From: Doryteuthis pealeii
Taxonomy: Eukaryota > Mollusca > Cephalopoda > Myopsida > Loliginidae
DNA: 64,000 nt
Direction: 5' to 3'
Assembly: GCA_023376005.1 (NCBI GenBank)
Contig: CM042148.1
Span: 76,880,296-76,944,295 of the forward strand
Shown here: one piece after another, positions 19,935 to 31,255 of the stretch
How the letters are laid out: every line of letters starts with the position of its first letter
How positions within the stretch are numbered: the first letter of the stretch is position 1
Made by a program: the position numbers and the translations under genes
The notes under the pieces: generated by a model
The model's database searches: none
The model's input: only the letters and a program-made list of their open reading frames with translations
Told to the model about the DNA's origin: nothing

Positions 19935-20175
19935 CAACCCCTCTGCACGAACAGGATGCTACACAAGGTCAATTTTTAAGCGGGGTTTCTCAGGTTTGAA
20001 TTCAGAGTGTTCCTTCACCTAGACCAGTTGCCTCGGTCCGCCCTACTATTTACCCTTAGTTGGGGGGAGAATAGTTGGATTCATACTTTTCTCAAGGGTA
20101 TTAGTGATATATGAAATGCAACCGGTCTCGTCCAGGATTTGATCTCGATGACAACCATTACACCACGGGCACCTT
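19935..20175 (-). repeat. SINE-2 copy
   Basis: Minus strand: GTGGTGTAATGGTTGTCATC, TCAAATCCTGGACGAG, CACTAATACCCTTGAGAAAAG, AAGGGTAAATAGTAGGGCGG, TTGACCTTGTGTAGCATCC. The head is partly decayed. Confidence 0.6.
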
Positions 20176-20236
20176 TTTAGTATATAACTTTGTCTCGTGC
20201 AGTAGTATTATCTTTTCTCAGTTTAAATGTGCATGT

Positions 20237-20645
20237 ATTCACCCAGCCCCTCCACCTCGGCCAGGATGTGACACAGGGTCAATTTTCAAGCGGTGTACAA
20301 CAGTTTGTATTTCACATAGCGCTAATACCGTGGAAAAAGGCATGAATCGAGTTATTTTCCCTATAGCTATGGTTAAATAGTAGGGGCTTACTGGGCTCTT
20401 TAACCTTGGTATGTCAACCGATTTAAGAGAAGGAAAACTTTGAATTTAAACCTGGTAAACCCCGCTTAAGAAATTGTCCATGTGTCATATTCCTACTCGT
20501 GGGGGGGGGGGATCTGTTTTTATTCAGTTTTCTTTCTCCTAGACCGGTTGTTGTGCCACGGTTACAGGGCCCAGTTTGCCCTTCTATTTGGCAATGGTTT
20601 TGGGGAAAATAGATGGATTCATACCTTTCCTAAAAGTATTATCTT
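20237..20645. repeat. SINE-2 fragments in opposite orientations
   Basis: 20237-20308 is a minus-strand 3' end (GATGTGACACAGGGTCAA). 20312-20505 is a plus-strand body (TTTCACATAGCGCTAATACC to TCATATTCCTACTCG). 20518-20645 is another minus-strand body. The three abut, which suggests inverted duplication or repeated insertion at the same spot. Confidence 0.5.
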
Positions 20646-20760
20646 ATAGTATTATAAGAAATAAGAATTCGGCGGATAAGCAGCACCAGATAATCAGGAT
20701 TTATATTTTTATCTTGGACGGTCACATTTTTAACCAAAGCGTGTTGCAAACCATACAAGG
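20645..20760 (-). mobile_element. Hel-2 internal fragment
   Basis: Minus strand matches the Hel-2 5' region (GCAACACGCTTTGGTTAAAA, GATTATCTGGTGCTGCTTAT). Neither terminus is preserved. Confidence 0.5.
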
Positions 20761-20778
20761 TGCCCTTCAAAATAAAAA

Positions 20779-21035
20779 AGTAAAGTTGACGGAGTGATCT
20801 ATTGTCAGTATCAGCCGTACAACGAGGGAGTCTATCCCACTTTTCGTAGGCGCTAGACCAAGGAGCTTGTCTTTGTTGAGGCGATGCGCGCCACACCTAC
20901 CTTCAGCCACCAATTTTACAGCACAGATGAGATTATTCATGCTGTGCTACTCATCTGCTGAGTTGGCGGGGACCGGTATCGAACCTAAAACCTTGTGATT
21001 CATTGGCAAGTGCTCTACCGACTGAGCTACTAATG
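20779..21035 (-). repeat. SINE-1 copy
   Basis: Minus strand: AGTAGCTCAGTCGGTAGAGC, GGTTCGATACCGGTCC, GATGAGTAGCACAGC, CTAGCGCCTACG, and the end GTCAACTTTACTTTTTTA. It carries an extra ~15 bp around the AGCAC block compared with 5745. Confidence 0.7.
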
Positions 21036-21247
21036 AAATGATCGACATTTGATTACTTCCTTTTTATAGGCCAAGGTCGTTAATAGTCTCAGGGCAGAAT
21101 ATTGGTTTATTTGAATAGCTCAACTGATTTTTTTTTAAATTATCAATAAAGCAACCTCTCGATCACAAAAGACCATATTGAAAATGAATAACAAAACATA
21201 GTTGTTTCTAACAATTTGATTGTTTAACTCTTTGCCTACCAAATTTC

Positions 21248-21472
21248 CATTTAACTACATCTAGTGGTGAAGTTCCAATTCCGGAGCTCTGGGAAGTGTG
21301 GAGTACCCCTTCATTGCCATTACTCTCAGGTCAACTCTCACCTAGAGTGGTAGTACCAGTTAGGGTCCCATCTATGGGTTAATAGGAAAAAAATCCATAA
21401 AGAATGAATAAAACAAAACGTCTTCGGCATATAATGACCCAAGATTTGACATGCCGTAAAATCCAATCAGCC
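21248..21472 (+). repeat. TAIL-7 copy, variant B end
   Basis: GTGGTGAAGTTCCAATTCCGG, AGGGTCCCATCTATGGGTT, TTCGGCATATAATGACCCA, TTGACATGCCGTAAAATCC. 5'-truncated. Confidence 0.65.
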
Positions 21473-21554
21473 AACAAAATTTTCCCCCCATGAATGTATC
21501 AAACTTTCTAGGTATTTTTAGCAGTGTGATGGTATATTGCAAAGTTCACTATCT

Positions 21555-21835
21555 ATTCACATAATAATCTTGATTTAATTCTCTCACTCATTTTTTTTAA
21601 AGGAGGAGTGAAAAATATTTAAATAAATTTGCAGATAAAAATCGGGGGGGGGGGCATTTAAAATATCTGTATTAATTTGTCGATAAAAAGTGACAAAAAC
21701 ACAACTTGGAAAATATTTAAGTTGGGCAGAAAATTTGACTGAGGCTGGCTCGCTAAAACGTAGCGTAGATTAAGGCAGGTGGCCGGTATGGCAGAAGATC
21801 AAAATTACCAAAATATATTCCGTAATTCACTCTTT
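21555..21835 (-). mobile_element. Hel-2 related fragment
   Basis: The reverse complement matches the middle of the Hel-2 copy at 9884-10140 (GGAATATATTTTGGTAATTT, CTACGCTACGTTTTAGCGAG in variant form, CAACTTAAATATTT). Termini are absent. Confidence 0.45.
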
Positions 21836-21920
21836 TAAAAAACATAACTGGTGCCACTTTAAAATTTGGAAAGATATGAGTATGAGCCACTTCTGTTCTA
21901 ATAGTGTACCAAAAGTGCGA

Positions 21921-21956
<36 letters not shown>

Positions 21957-21999
21957 ACTCTTGTAGTTGCATTATTGACGAAATTGTGGACGAAAAATG

Positions 22000-22365
22000 G
22001 AGCTTTATTCTTTCCCAAATTGTCCCGATTTTTTTCTTGTTTTCTTTTTCTTGTTTTGTTTGTTTTCATATTCTAACCTTTAAAGCGATAACAAATATAT
22101 ATGTTAGTGGGCCGAAATTGTCTTCTTTTTATTTATTATTTTTATTTATCTATTTTTGTGTTTAAATTATTAAATGCCAGAACAATCTGAATCGAATAGG
22201 TCCAGAAGATAGAATTCAGTGTTAACTTACAACTTAAACTTACTGTTAAAGGTCATCTTCTAAATTTTCACAAAATTAAAATTATTAATCCGTCAATTGA
22301 AAATAAGACGAAATTTCTCACGATTCTTGCCAATCTTATATTAGGATTTTTTTTTATTATTATTA
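22000..22365. other. AT-rich spacer
   Basis: No supported feature. A run of ~25 T at 21927-21951 lies just upstream. Confidence 0.35.
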
Positions 22366-22981
22366 CTAGCAAATATATGCACCCTCCGGGTGCAAGTATT
22401 TAAGTTTTAATGTAATAAATATCGTATTAAATTAGAAAGTCTAATAAGAATGCATATAAAAAGATTTGAAAGAGAGTGGGGGTATAATAGAAAAATAGAA
22501 ATGAAACTTACTCTTCCATCACTGCCGTCTTTCATTGCTGAATTTTACTTATTTAACTATTTAGTTAAATTAGGAAATAAAGAATAAAATTACACTTATT
22601 TTTTCTTGTTAATGGATTTCATTTAAGATTCATTGGAGAGATTTTTGCTTATATTCATTAAAATTAAACCAAACAGTTAGAAATCAATAATACTAAGCAC
22701 ATATTTAATAAAATCACATTTTTAGTATCAATATTCAAATTAGCCTTCCCGTTCACACTGCAAACCGCTATTTTTTGTATATATAAATACAATTGCATGT
22801 TATTTGTATGTAGATATGGACAACACTAATAAAAAGGTGAAGCAATTTTATTAATAATTGAGGTTTAAATATAAATAAAATCATGGAGAATGTGATGTAA
22901 ATAACTATGTTAATTGTGACTCGATTAGTAATATAGTTTCGGTTACAGACAGAAAAACACACAATCTCCATTATAATAAGA
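22366..22981 (-). mobile_element. Hel-1 non-autonomous Helitron, copy 2
   Basis: Both ends intact: hairpin TGCACCC-TCC-GGGTGCA next to CTAG on the left, and CTCCATTATAATAAGA on the right, flanked by A and T in the expected places. 616 bp with no ORF above background. Confidence 0.8.
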
Positions 22982-23107
22982 TATCTTTTTTTATTTAGCT
23001 TGGTGACAATCCCGGTGTAGAGTATTGTCACCATATTTAATTACAAGCTATTTTTACAGAGAACAAATACTGAAGAGAAAATTCTATCTCATAGAGAGAA
23101 AAAAGTA

Positions 23108-24256
23108 GCCCAAGGTTTTAGACCTTATTTTTCCTATAACATATCACTGGGGAACAAGAAAACACTCCTCGTTCCCGTATTCTGAGTATGATGTTGACCT
23201 GCATCTAGTGATGAAGTTCCAATTCTGGAATGTGGAGTACTCCATCACCCTTACTCCCAGTTCCACTCTGACATTAAACTCTATCTGATGGATCAATCGG
23301 CTGGTCACGTCAAGCCCTAGCACCTATATGATTTTCCCAATTCTAGTGCCCTTATGGCAAGCCCCAACCCCTTTTTATCATATGGGTGCTAGAAGGCGGT
23401 GGCTGCGGGTCTACATGTCCTGGGAATGACGTTAAACTCTATCTGATGGCGAGGTTCCAGTTTTGGAGGTTTGGGGAATGTGGAGCACCCCTTCATCACC
23501 ATTGCTCCCTGGTCCACTCTGACCCGGAGTGGTAGTACCTGTTAGGGTCCCATCTATGGGTTAAATAGAAAAACATGAGTTGATAAACAAAATTGTATTA
23601 TCCATTAAGAATTGATTTATTTCAAAACTTTATTGGCATTAAATGACCCACTGAGGTTGATATGCCTTAAAACAAAACAAACCAAACCAAACCAATCTAT
23701 CTGATGGTGAAGTTCCAGTTCTGGAGGTCTGGGGAATGTGAAGCACCCCTTCATCACTATTGCTCTCAAGTCCACTCTGACCCGGAACGGTAGTACGTGT
23801 TAGGGGCCCATCTATGGGTTAAATAGAATAACATGAGTTTAAAAAGAACTGAGTATCCATCAAGAATGAATAAAACACATCATCAGCATAAAATGACCCA
23901 ACAAGGGTTGACATACCATAAAAACCAAACAACCAATAAAAAAATCCAATACTGGAGTCCTGGAGAATGTGGAATTACCCTTCATCACCATTACTCCCAG
24001 TTCCACTAACCCGGAGTGGTAATACCTGTTACGGTCCCATCTATTGGTTAAATAGATTAAAAAAATGAGTATCAAAAAATATGTTTTAAAAAATTGAGTT
24101 TGGAAAAAAATTGAATACCTAACAAGAATAAATAAAACAAAATGACTTCGGCATAAAATAACCCAACAAGGGTTGATATACTGTAAAATCCAACCAATCA
24201 ACTGACTTTTCGTTCCCCAATGAGACCTGCATCGGAAAAGTAAGGTCTAAAAAAGT
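23108..24256. repeat. ~50-bp inverted repeat enclosing a TAIL-7 cluster
   Basis: The left arm, around TTTTAGACCTTATTTTTCC and TGGGGAACAAGAAAA, recurs inverted at 24206-24256 (TTTTCGTTCCCCAATG, GGAAAAGTAAGGTCTAAAA). About 1.05 kb of same-strand TAIL-7 units lies between. It is probably an older foldback element filled by retrotransposition. Confidence 0.5.
23195..24210 (+). repeat. Cluster of TAIL-7 units, one nested
   Basis: At least four plus-strand TAIL-7 pieces. The one at 23292-23695 is flanked by TCTATCTGATGG on both sides (23280-23291, 23696-23707), showing insertion into an older TAIL-7. The third (23708-23935) and fourth (23940-24200) have variant B ends (ACAAGGGTTGACATACC and ACAAGGGTTGATATAC). 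Confidence 0.7.
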
Positions 24257-24289
24257 TCAGCTTCGGGTTACCCTTATCGGGTTTTTGCT

Positions 24290-24375
24290 TTGGCTAAATA
24301 GTACCCCTCCTGTTCTTTTACTAAGGGTCGCGTTGATCAACGAAGGTTGATATGCCATGGAACCAATAAATCAAA
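24290..24375 (+). repeat. SINE-5 3' end
   Basis: GGCTAAATAGTACCCCTCCTG, then AACGAAGGTTGATATGCCAT and AAACC repeats. Confidence 0.5.
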
Positions 24376-24412
24376 ACCAAATCATAATAAGCTTAGTTCA
24401 GCAGGGTAAAAT

Positions 24413-24893
24413 ACCACAGTATGATAATTTAATTATTACAACCTTTGATATGTTTAGTTAAGAGCTATTGCCAAATAGTTCAATATGTAAAAAGTATAAT
24501 AATCTTGATTTAACTCTCTCCTTCTTTTTTTTCTTTCAGTCTTTTCATTTTTTTCATTGTGTTCAATAGATACAGATAGCGTCATCACTTCCGCGCTCTC
24601 ACTCCCTCTCTCTATCTTTATCTTTATCTTTCTTTCTTTCTTATATTTTTCTGTGTAGCATGGTCCTTTTCTTCCCTTTCTTTCTTTATAATAAAAACGG
24701 AATGGTCCATTATTTACCTAAGGTGACGACATTCATAAGAAATAAGAATTCGGCTGATAAGCAGCACCAGATAATCAGGATTTACATTTTTACATTTCAT
24801 CTTGGACGATTTGGACGGTCTCATTTTTAACCAGACGGTGTTGCAAGATGATAACAGTTGGAAGATTAAGGAACAAGAGTATAAATGTATAGA
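24413..24893 (-). mobile_element. Hel-2 copy with damaged 3' end
   Basis: The right edge is a decayed Hel-2 start (minus: TCTATACATTTATACTCTTG). The left edge stops within the terminal hairpin (ACCACAGTATGATAATT), so the CTAG end is missing. Confidence 0.6.
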
Positions 24894-25007
24894 GTTTCCC
24901 AAAGAAACTTGTAGATTTTAATTTTCTTTTACTCTACAACGCGTTTTTCATAACCATAGATCAAAACAAAAGCTTTTAAAGTATATTTACAATATACAAA
25001 AGAATTA

Positions 25008-25328
25008 CTATAACGCCCAAGAAACAGTAATTATAGCCTTATTGTCATCTATATTATGTACGTTTTCAACATCCTGTTCGTAGTGAAGTCCTGTTAGAAG
25101 TGACGTAACCCTGTCAGCTAGCAGGATATTCACGAAGCTTAGCTTAGTACGATACCAGGATGAAATGAGAAAGGATAGTTGTACAACACCAATCTTTGAA
25201 GAGGAAATGACATGAGTCCCTTGATGAATCTTGAAATCTTTTACCAGAACTCGAACACTGGCATTGGGTGAGGGAAAATACACCCCAAGCAGACGTTGAC
25301 TCTTGTTATGCTTAGCCTTGTACAACAC
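25008..25328 (-). other. Unassigned 106-codon ORF
   Basis: An ATG-started open frame of 106 codons with mixed composition (landmarks LLGVYFPSPNASVRVLVKDF, VISSSKIGVVQLSF, HYEQDVENVHN). It is not low-complexity and does not overlap a recognised repeat. I recognise no domain. It could be a decayed transposon piece, an exon or chance. Confidence 0.25.
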
Positions 25329-25584
25329 AAGACCAACATTGGATCACACGAGAGGTAAGAAGATTGTGTTTATGTCAGACATTTAAGTTCGAGCAGAGCC
25401 GAATTTAGACCATGGGGGCAGTTCTGGTTAGTCTCTCCTCCCCCAGTTTGCTTCAGGATAGAAATTAAATTAGGTACATGAGATTTTTTTTTTAATCAAG
25501 TAAAAGGAATTTATTAAAAGTAGATTCCGAAAACAAGGTTTGATTTTTTTTTTTTTTTCAATTATATTGACTGTAAGAAAATAT

Positions 25585-25695
25585 ACTTTTTTTGTTTTTC
25601 ATTTTGTATGATAATTTTACTTACATGTGTTTCGGTCAGGACTTTATCCATGTGTACATTATTCAATCTATTATTATTTTTAAATAACAAAATGA

Positions 25696-25735
<40 letters not shown>
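25585..25735 (+). repeat. Single arm of the 26997 foldback with (AAT)n
   Basis: TTTTACTTACATGTGTTTCGG, CAGGACTTTATCCATGTG, TACATTATTCAATC and (AAT)n match the left arm of 26997-27373. No second arm is present. Confidence 0.6.
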
Positions 25736-26100
25736 GTGATTGAATTCTAGCTTGCCACAAATCACCATTTTTTTTTAAATAAAACTAATTTTATAATTAT
25801 TACAGTTTTTATAAAAGTATGGGTGCCCCTCTGGTAGGGACCCGGGGCAATTTCCCCCTTATAAATCCGGTATTGCTTGCCATGAAAATCAGCATTCGAA
25901 ATCCTAGCTTTTACCGGGGCTCGATCACTGATCATTGCTACTGATGGTGAAATGCATAACTAATTCAGCAATAGACAGGTCATTAACAGAGCACGTTATA
26001 GCAACAAACCCACCATGTTTTTGACCTTTTTGACCTGTGTTTACAGCTGAAAGACCTCCACATTAGAAAAAAGATATTTTGGTAATACTCTACTCCAAAG

Positions 26101-26350
26101 GGCCAGGTTTAGCTCAGTCGGTAGAGCACTCGCCTAGGCATCACAAAGTTCCTGGTTCGATACTGATCCCTGCCAACTCAACGCATGAGTAGCACAGATT
26201 GGCTAATCTGATATGTGCGGTAGAGTGTACTACTGGCAGTAGGTGTGGCTCTCCACCTCAACCAAAAACAATATCCTTGGTCTAGCGCTAGTGAAAAGGG
26301 TACAGACTCCCTCGCTGTCCGGCTAATACCGACAATAGGCCTCTCTGCCA
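26101..26350 (+). repeat. SINE-1 copy, full length
   Basis: GGCCAGGTTTAGCTCAGTCGG, GGTTCGATACTGATCC, GCATGAGTAGCACAG, TCTAGCGCTAGTG, TAATACCGACAATAGGCC. Its 3' end from 26291 is part of the tandem duplication that follows. Confidence 0.7.
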
Positions 26351-26660
26351 GCTTTACATTTTTTACAAAATCAGCCTACTTAGTTACAGAGCTTAAAACA
26401 GTATTATAAAAAGGCCATTATTTCTCAAGTTTGAAACTGGGTTGGGGATGCTCGTTACTTCGTAACTTAAGAGGAGTGAAAAGGGTACAGACTCCCTCGC
26501 TATCCGGCTGATACCGACAATAGGCCTCTCTGCCAACTTTACATTTTTTACAAAATTAGCCTACTTAGTTACAGAGCTTAAAACAGTATTATAAAAAGGC
26601 CATTATTTCTCAAGTTTGAAACTGGGTTGGGGATGCTCGTTACTTCGTAACTTAAGAGGA
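26291..26660 (+). repeat. 185-bp tandem duplication
   Basis: 26291-26475 is repeated at 26476-26660 almost exactly (GTGAAAAGGGTACAGACTCC to CGTAACTTAAGAGGA). The unit spans the SINE-1 3' end and the following unique DNA, so the duplication is younger than the SINE. Only about four differences are visible. Confidence 0.85.
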
Positions 26661-26996
26661 ATCGAAGCCTGCTGATGAAACAGTTAGTCAAAAGAATGCA
26701 TTTCTTACTTTAATGAAAAGAAAATCCTGCAAAATTAAGCGCTTATACTTCTAAAATCCAATATATCCTCGAAGTATAAATATCTTCATATCTTCTTAGC
26801 CTATTCTGCCGAGCAAGGACGACTTTTGTGCCTGAAACAATTTCGATAAATTGAGTTGTTTATATCCGCTTATCTCAGGCAGCTTTCATCGGACGATTTG
26901 AAGTTGCTACCCCTACTGCTACATCTACTATCACAAACATATCTCGCGAAGTATATATATATATATATATATAATATATATATATAATGTGTGTGT

Positions 26997-27141
26997 TGAA
27001 AAGAGAAATAAAGGAAAGAAAGTATAGAATGGATAAAATAGGATATTTTAATTAATTTTACTTACATGTGTTTCGGTCAGGACTTTATCCATGTGTACAT
27101 TATTCAATCTATTATTATTTTTAAATAACAAAATGAAATGA

Positions 27142-27187
<46 letters not shown>

Positions 27188-27373
27188 TAGAAATGTTCCG
27201 CACACGTTTTTTCTATTATTATTATTTCATTTCATTTTGTTATCTAAAAATAATAATAGATTGAATAATGTACACATGGATAAACTCCTGACCGAAACAC
27301 GTGTAAGTAAAATCAATTAAAACATTTTATATTATCCATTCTATACTTTCTTTCCTTTATTTCTTTTTTCAAC
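26997..27373. mobile_element. Foldback element with ~170-bp arms and (AAT)n/(ATT)n centre
   Basis: The left arm (GAGAAATAAAGGAAAGAAAG to TTTAAATAACAAAATG) returns inverted after a centre of AAT repeats and CCGCACACG. On the right arm: GATAAACTCCTGACCGAAAC; on the left, read in reverse: GATAAAGTCCTGACCGAAAC. This resembles half of a hammerhead core but lacks a clear CTGANGA. Confidence 0.65.
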
Positions 27374-27404
27374 ATACCGTCGGATTCACTTCCATTTTCA
27401 TTTT

Positions 27405-27435
<31 letters not shown>

Positions 27436-27643
27436 AGACGAGGCTGTTTGCATTTTACAAAGCGTTATTACCTTTGGGAAAGGTATGCATTTAACAATTC
27501 TCCCTCCAGTTATGGGTAAATAGCAGGGAAAACTGAGCTCATTAGCCTTGGTTAGGCAACCGGTCTATGAGAAGGAAAACTGAATTCAAACTCCACTTAA
27601 GAAATTAACATTGTGTCACATCCTGCTCATGCAGAGAAGTTGG

Positions 27644-27645
<2 letters not shown>
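27436..27645 (+). repeat. SINE-2 copy lacking its head
   Basis: GACGAGGCTGTTTGCATTTT, ATGGGTAAATAGCAGGG, AACCGGTCTATGAGAAGG, TTGTGTCACATCCTGCTC, and a (TA)n(GT)n tail to 27700. Confidence 0.6.
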
Positions 27646-27700
<55 letters not shown>

Positions 27701-27751
27701 TATAGTGAGAAATTTGAAAAAAACACAGGTTTAAATAAAATGAGTGGTAAG

Positions 27752-27797
<46 letters not shown>
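27640..27797. repeat. (TA)n(GT)n and (TA)n microsatellites
   Basis: Two runs, 27641-27698 and 27754-27797, separated by about 55 bp. Confidence 0.9.
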
Positions 27798-27799
<2 letters not shown>

Positions 27800-27845
27800 A
27801 TCATTATAGTTAGTCTTGTGCTTCCATGTATAGGTATTTAAACTT

Positions 27846-28414
27846 GTATTTTTTCAAATTTTCACTATACTACATGTTGGGACCTCGTGCGTATTTGCAA
27901 CATTTAGGCAGCCCCGTCGTTCTATAACCCACCACCCCGCCCATAATATACAACATTTGTAATCTTAAAGTTAACATTATTCAACCCCATCCCTCAATTA
28001 ACTCGACCCGACAATATACAATATACATAACCTCCACATCCAGATAGTAAAACACACCCACACACACATACACGCACAAACACAAATGCTAGCACGTAAG
28101 CATTGTTCAAATGTCGCACACTCACAGAACAACGTATTATGTGTGTGACCAGTTACCCCACGTACGCAACCTTTATGCTGTCCATAAACACTCTCATACA
28201 TTCAAATTACCATCACATACATACGCACATCATTTTATCCAATCATACGCATCCCATATCTATTGAATTTTCTGAAATTTTTTTGAATTTTTTTCGATTT
28301 TCCTTGCATTTGAAACATCTTCACCTGATGATTGCATCGCATGAAACCAATATGTTCGTGAATGTTCCTTTGTCACCTAATAAATAGATATATAAAACCT
28401 TTATATATTTATCT

Positions 28415-28415
<1 letters not shown>
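27846..28415. other. Spacer
   Basis: No supported feature. 27797-27845 (ATTATAGTTAGTCTTGTGC, TTCCATGTATAGG) is duplicated at 29268-29315. Confidence 0.35.

Positions 28416-28417
<2 letters not shown>

Positions 28418-28478
<61 letters not shown>
28418..28478. repeat. (TA)n(GA)n microsatellite
   Basis: About 20 TA units followed by about 10 GA units. Confidence 0.9.
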
Positions 28479-28481
<3 letters not shown>

Positions 28482-28837
28482 TTATTTCCTCAAGATAAAT
28501 CTGTTTCATACCTTTTGAGTGGAACAAAAGTTTCTGTTTATGTTATTGGTTGGTTCGGCGCTTCAATTCTAAATTTTGAATTTTACGCTACATGGATTTT
28601 TGTTGTTTGTTTGTTTGTTTTGTTTTGTTTTTGTTTTTTTGTAATTTTTAGTTCACAATTTACTTTGTTGATAATTCTATATTTTAATTCATTTAATTAT
28701 TTTTTTATTATATAGTGATCTTATATTAATAATTCATTTTAGAAAACATCATCAAGATTTATACCTAATAGTAAATTAATGATTACACACATTGTAATAA
28801 GATTACTTGGAAGTAATTCGGATTTTGCCGAACACAA

Positions 28838-29224
28838 TGTAATCAGAAACATCTGAGAGAATGTGAGACCTGTAAATGACCCCCATATCGTCGGATGCAT
28901 GTTGAGAAACGGCTGGTGTCATCGATCACACTGACAAATAAGTTAGAGTAAACAATGTGTCCCCTAGCGAAAACCGAGCTGGCATAGGGAGTGGCACTCG
29001 CTCACAGACCTACAGTAAAGTCAGAGAGACGCGTGCCACCCGAAAAAAGAATGGATGACTAGGATGAAAGAAAGTTAGCAGTTAACAGATATTTCCTCCC
29101 GTCTAGACAATTGACCCGAACACCCATGATCTGCACCCCTTCTGAAAATAAAGTTTCTACAATTGCTTTGAAGACTGGTGCGTCACTGTTTCTTTTCACC
29201 ACAAAACAATCACCAGACAATGCA
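28838..29224 (+). mobile_element. Candidate solo LTR (387 bp)
   Basis: Starts TGTAATC, ends CAATGCA, bounded by ACAA on both sides (28834-28837, 29225-29228). It holds an AATAAA at 29147 about 77 bp before the right edge, where an LTR polyadenylation signal would sit. A 4-bp duplication and TG...CA ends can occur by chance, and I have no second copy. Confidence 0.35.
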
Positions 29225-29324
29225 ACAATATTGTTATTTTATATTTTGGGTGAGCCTAATTCGTTTATATAGTTATCATTATAGTTAGTCTTATGCTTCC
29301 ATGTATATGTACTTTGATAGAAAT

Positions 29325-29870
29325 TTCTTTTATGTCAACATTTGGCAATTAATTCATTTTTTTAATTTAAAATTTAATGATCGTTTGAATGATATATTTA
29401 AAAAAAAGAAAAAAGGTTTAAAGAATGATTAAAAATTAAAACAAATTTATCTAGGATAAACAATAAATATTTTCTGTATATTTGTTTTATTATCTTTTTG
29501 TCTTTACATATTTTGTTCTTAAGTTGTTCATTTCTTTTCTTCTTTTTTGTATTGTTTCTTTCATTTGTCTTTTATTGTTTTATTCTTGATAAATTTGTTT
29601 TAATTTTTAATCATTTTTTAAATCTTTTTTCTTTTTTTTAAATATATCATTTAAATGATCATTAAATTTAAAATTAAAAAAATAATTAATTGCCAAATGT
29701 TGACATAAAAGAAATTTCTATCAAAACAAATTTATCAAGGATAAAAAATAAAAGACAAATGAAAGAAATAATATTAAAAAAAAGAATAGAAATTAAAACT
29801 TAAGAACAAGAATATGTAAAGACTAAAAGATAATAAAACAAATATACAGAAAAATAATTTTTATTAATCT
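29325..29870. mobile_element. Compound foldback, AT-rich
   Basis: 29329-29460 returns inverted at 29590-29725 (landmarks GATAGAAATTTCTTTTATGTC and GACATAAAAGAAATTTCTATC). Inner sequence (ACAAATTTATC.AGGATAA, TTTTATTATCTTTT) also recurs inverted at 29728-29860. There is no ORF. Confidence 0.6.
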
Positions 29871-30206
29871 ATATATGAATATAGATAAGGGATTTATTTT
29901 TAACTTTTTAAATCCCGGACAGTTTCTACTAGTATATATTATGAGATATATATATGTTATATTGTTTGATATCAAAGTAGATTCTAGACAAATCTTCTGT
30001 GTGTCAGACGAGGCAAAGCTTTGTAAATAAGAACATAGATAACACTGAGCGTGAGAAATGTGTAAATTAATGAAAAACACTTAAAAAATATGAGTTACGG
30101 TTTTAGAAAAATCATATATAGTATAAAGGAACATATTCTAAATAAAAACGAACATTAGGTTTATAAGTTCCAAAAATTCATAAAGAGAATCACTCTGTAT
30201 TATCCA

Positions 30207-30440
30207 GTTGGACACGTAGTGCAGTGGATATAGGGATTGAGTTAATACACTTCTAAGTGACAATCATTTGTAGGGTGCAGGTTCAATCCTGACCACGGGC
30301 AATAATAACATAATACTTAACATTTTACCCGGTCATCGTTAGCGGAATGAGGACAGTCTACGCAGTGGATTGAATAAAGGGTTCGGTTCAAAGTTGTATG
30401 AAGGTTCCCGAGTTTGACACAAAGGTTCCAGAGTTCAGAC
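30207..30440 (+). repeat. SINE-9 copy, head and body
   Basis: AGTGCAGTGGATATAGGG (A-box-like), GTGCAGGTTCAATCCTGACC (B-box-like), GAATAAAGGGTTCGGTTC, AAGGTTCCCGAGTTTG. The hammerhead-like 3' part seen at 11678 is missing. Confidence 0.55.
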
Positions 30441-31255
30441 AAGCAGAAAACACTTCATTTCGAAAATTCGGATATTTCGAGGTCCGTTTCAGGTAACTCA
30501 CTGCAGTCTGCGAATCTGCGACAAAAATGGTAATCGCAATCCTTACTGAATGCTCTTAAAACTTTTAGCATTCTGATACTTCAGTTAATACTTAAATTTC
30601 CAATATATAAGTGCGTATATATTTGTGTGTCAGTTGATCTCGCGTATAGTTTGACCTTTGATTTATGGCCATAAAAACATTAATTCAGGCAATTATTTAT
30701 TTAAACCAAGGTTATTCCAGGGCCTTCCCATTGTGATCGAATTTCAACCTTACAAAAGTATTACTAATACATAGGCCAACACTAATGTTTTGACTAAAAA
30801 CTAGATCTTCAAAATTTGACTAATGCACGAATATATAGTGGTAGCTTGACATAACTCAGTTTCCTTGTATATCAAATCAGTTTTCCCCATTGAAAAAAAC
30901 TTAAATGCCATTAATCCGTTCCAGCACCTCTAAAAAAAAACACCCTAATTTTTTTTGTTGCGTTGTTCTACATCAGAAAAATACCACTGTATTGTATAAA
31001 AACATAACAAAATAGAATGTAATGAATTATGTGCTGTAATATGTTTTAATGTTTATTTTTTATGAATGTTTTTCTTTGGCGTAATAAATTTGGAAATTTA
31101 AATGTTTTTTTTACTGAACTTATTAACATAAGCGTATCTGAAGCTCGCTCGTACCTCAAATTTTAGCACACAACACAAAGTAAAAAATTGACCTACTGAT
31201 AGCTTGTAACTAAAAAACTCGTAAATTGGGGCACTCTTATATGGTAATTATTATG
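30441..31255. other. AT-rich spacer
   Basis: No ORF, repeat family or RNA signal recognised. Confidence 0.35.

Noticed and set aside
25008..25328. Calling this ORF a host exon
   Set aside because: No splice signals, conserved domain or neighbouring exon could be supported, so it is left as unassigned.
27265..27305. Hammerhead ribozyme in the 26997 foldback
   Set aside because: GAAAC and a short stem are there but no CTGANGA can be placed, so it is mentioned only as a possible relic.
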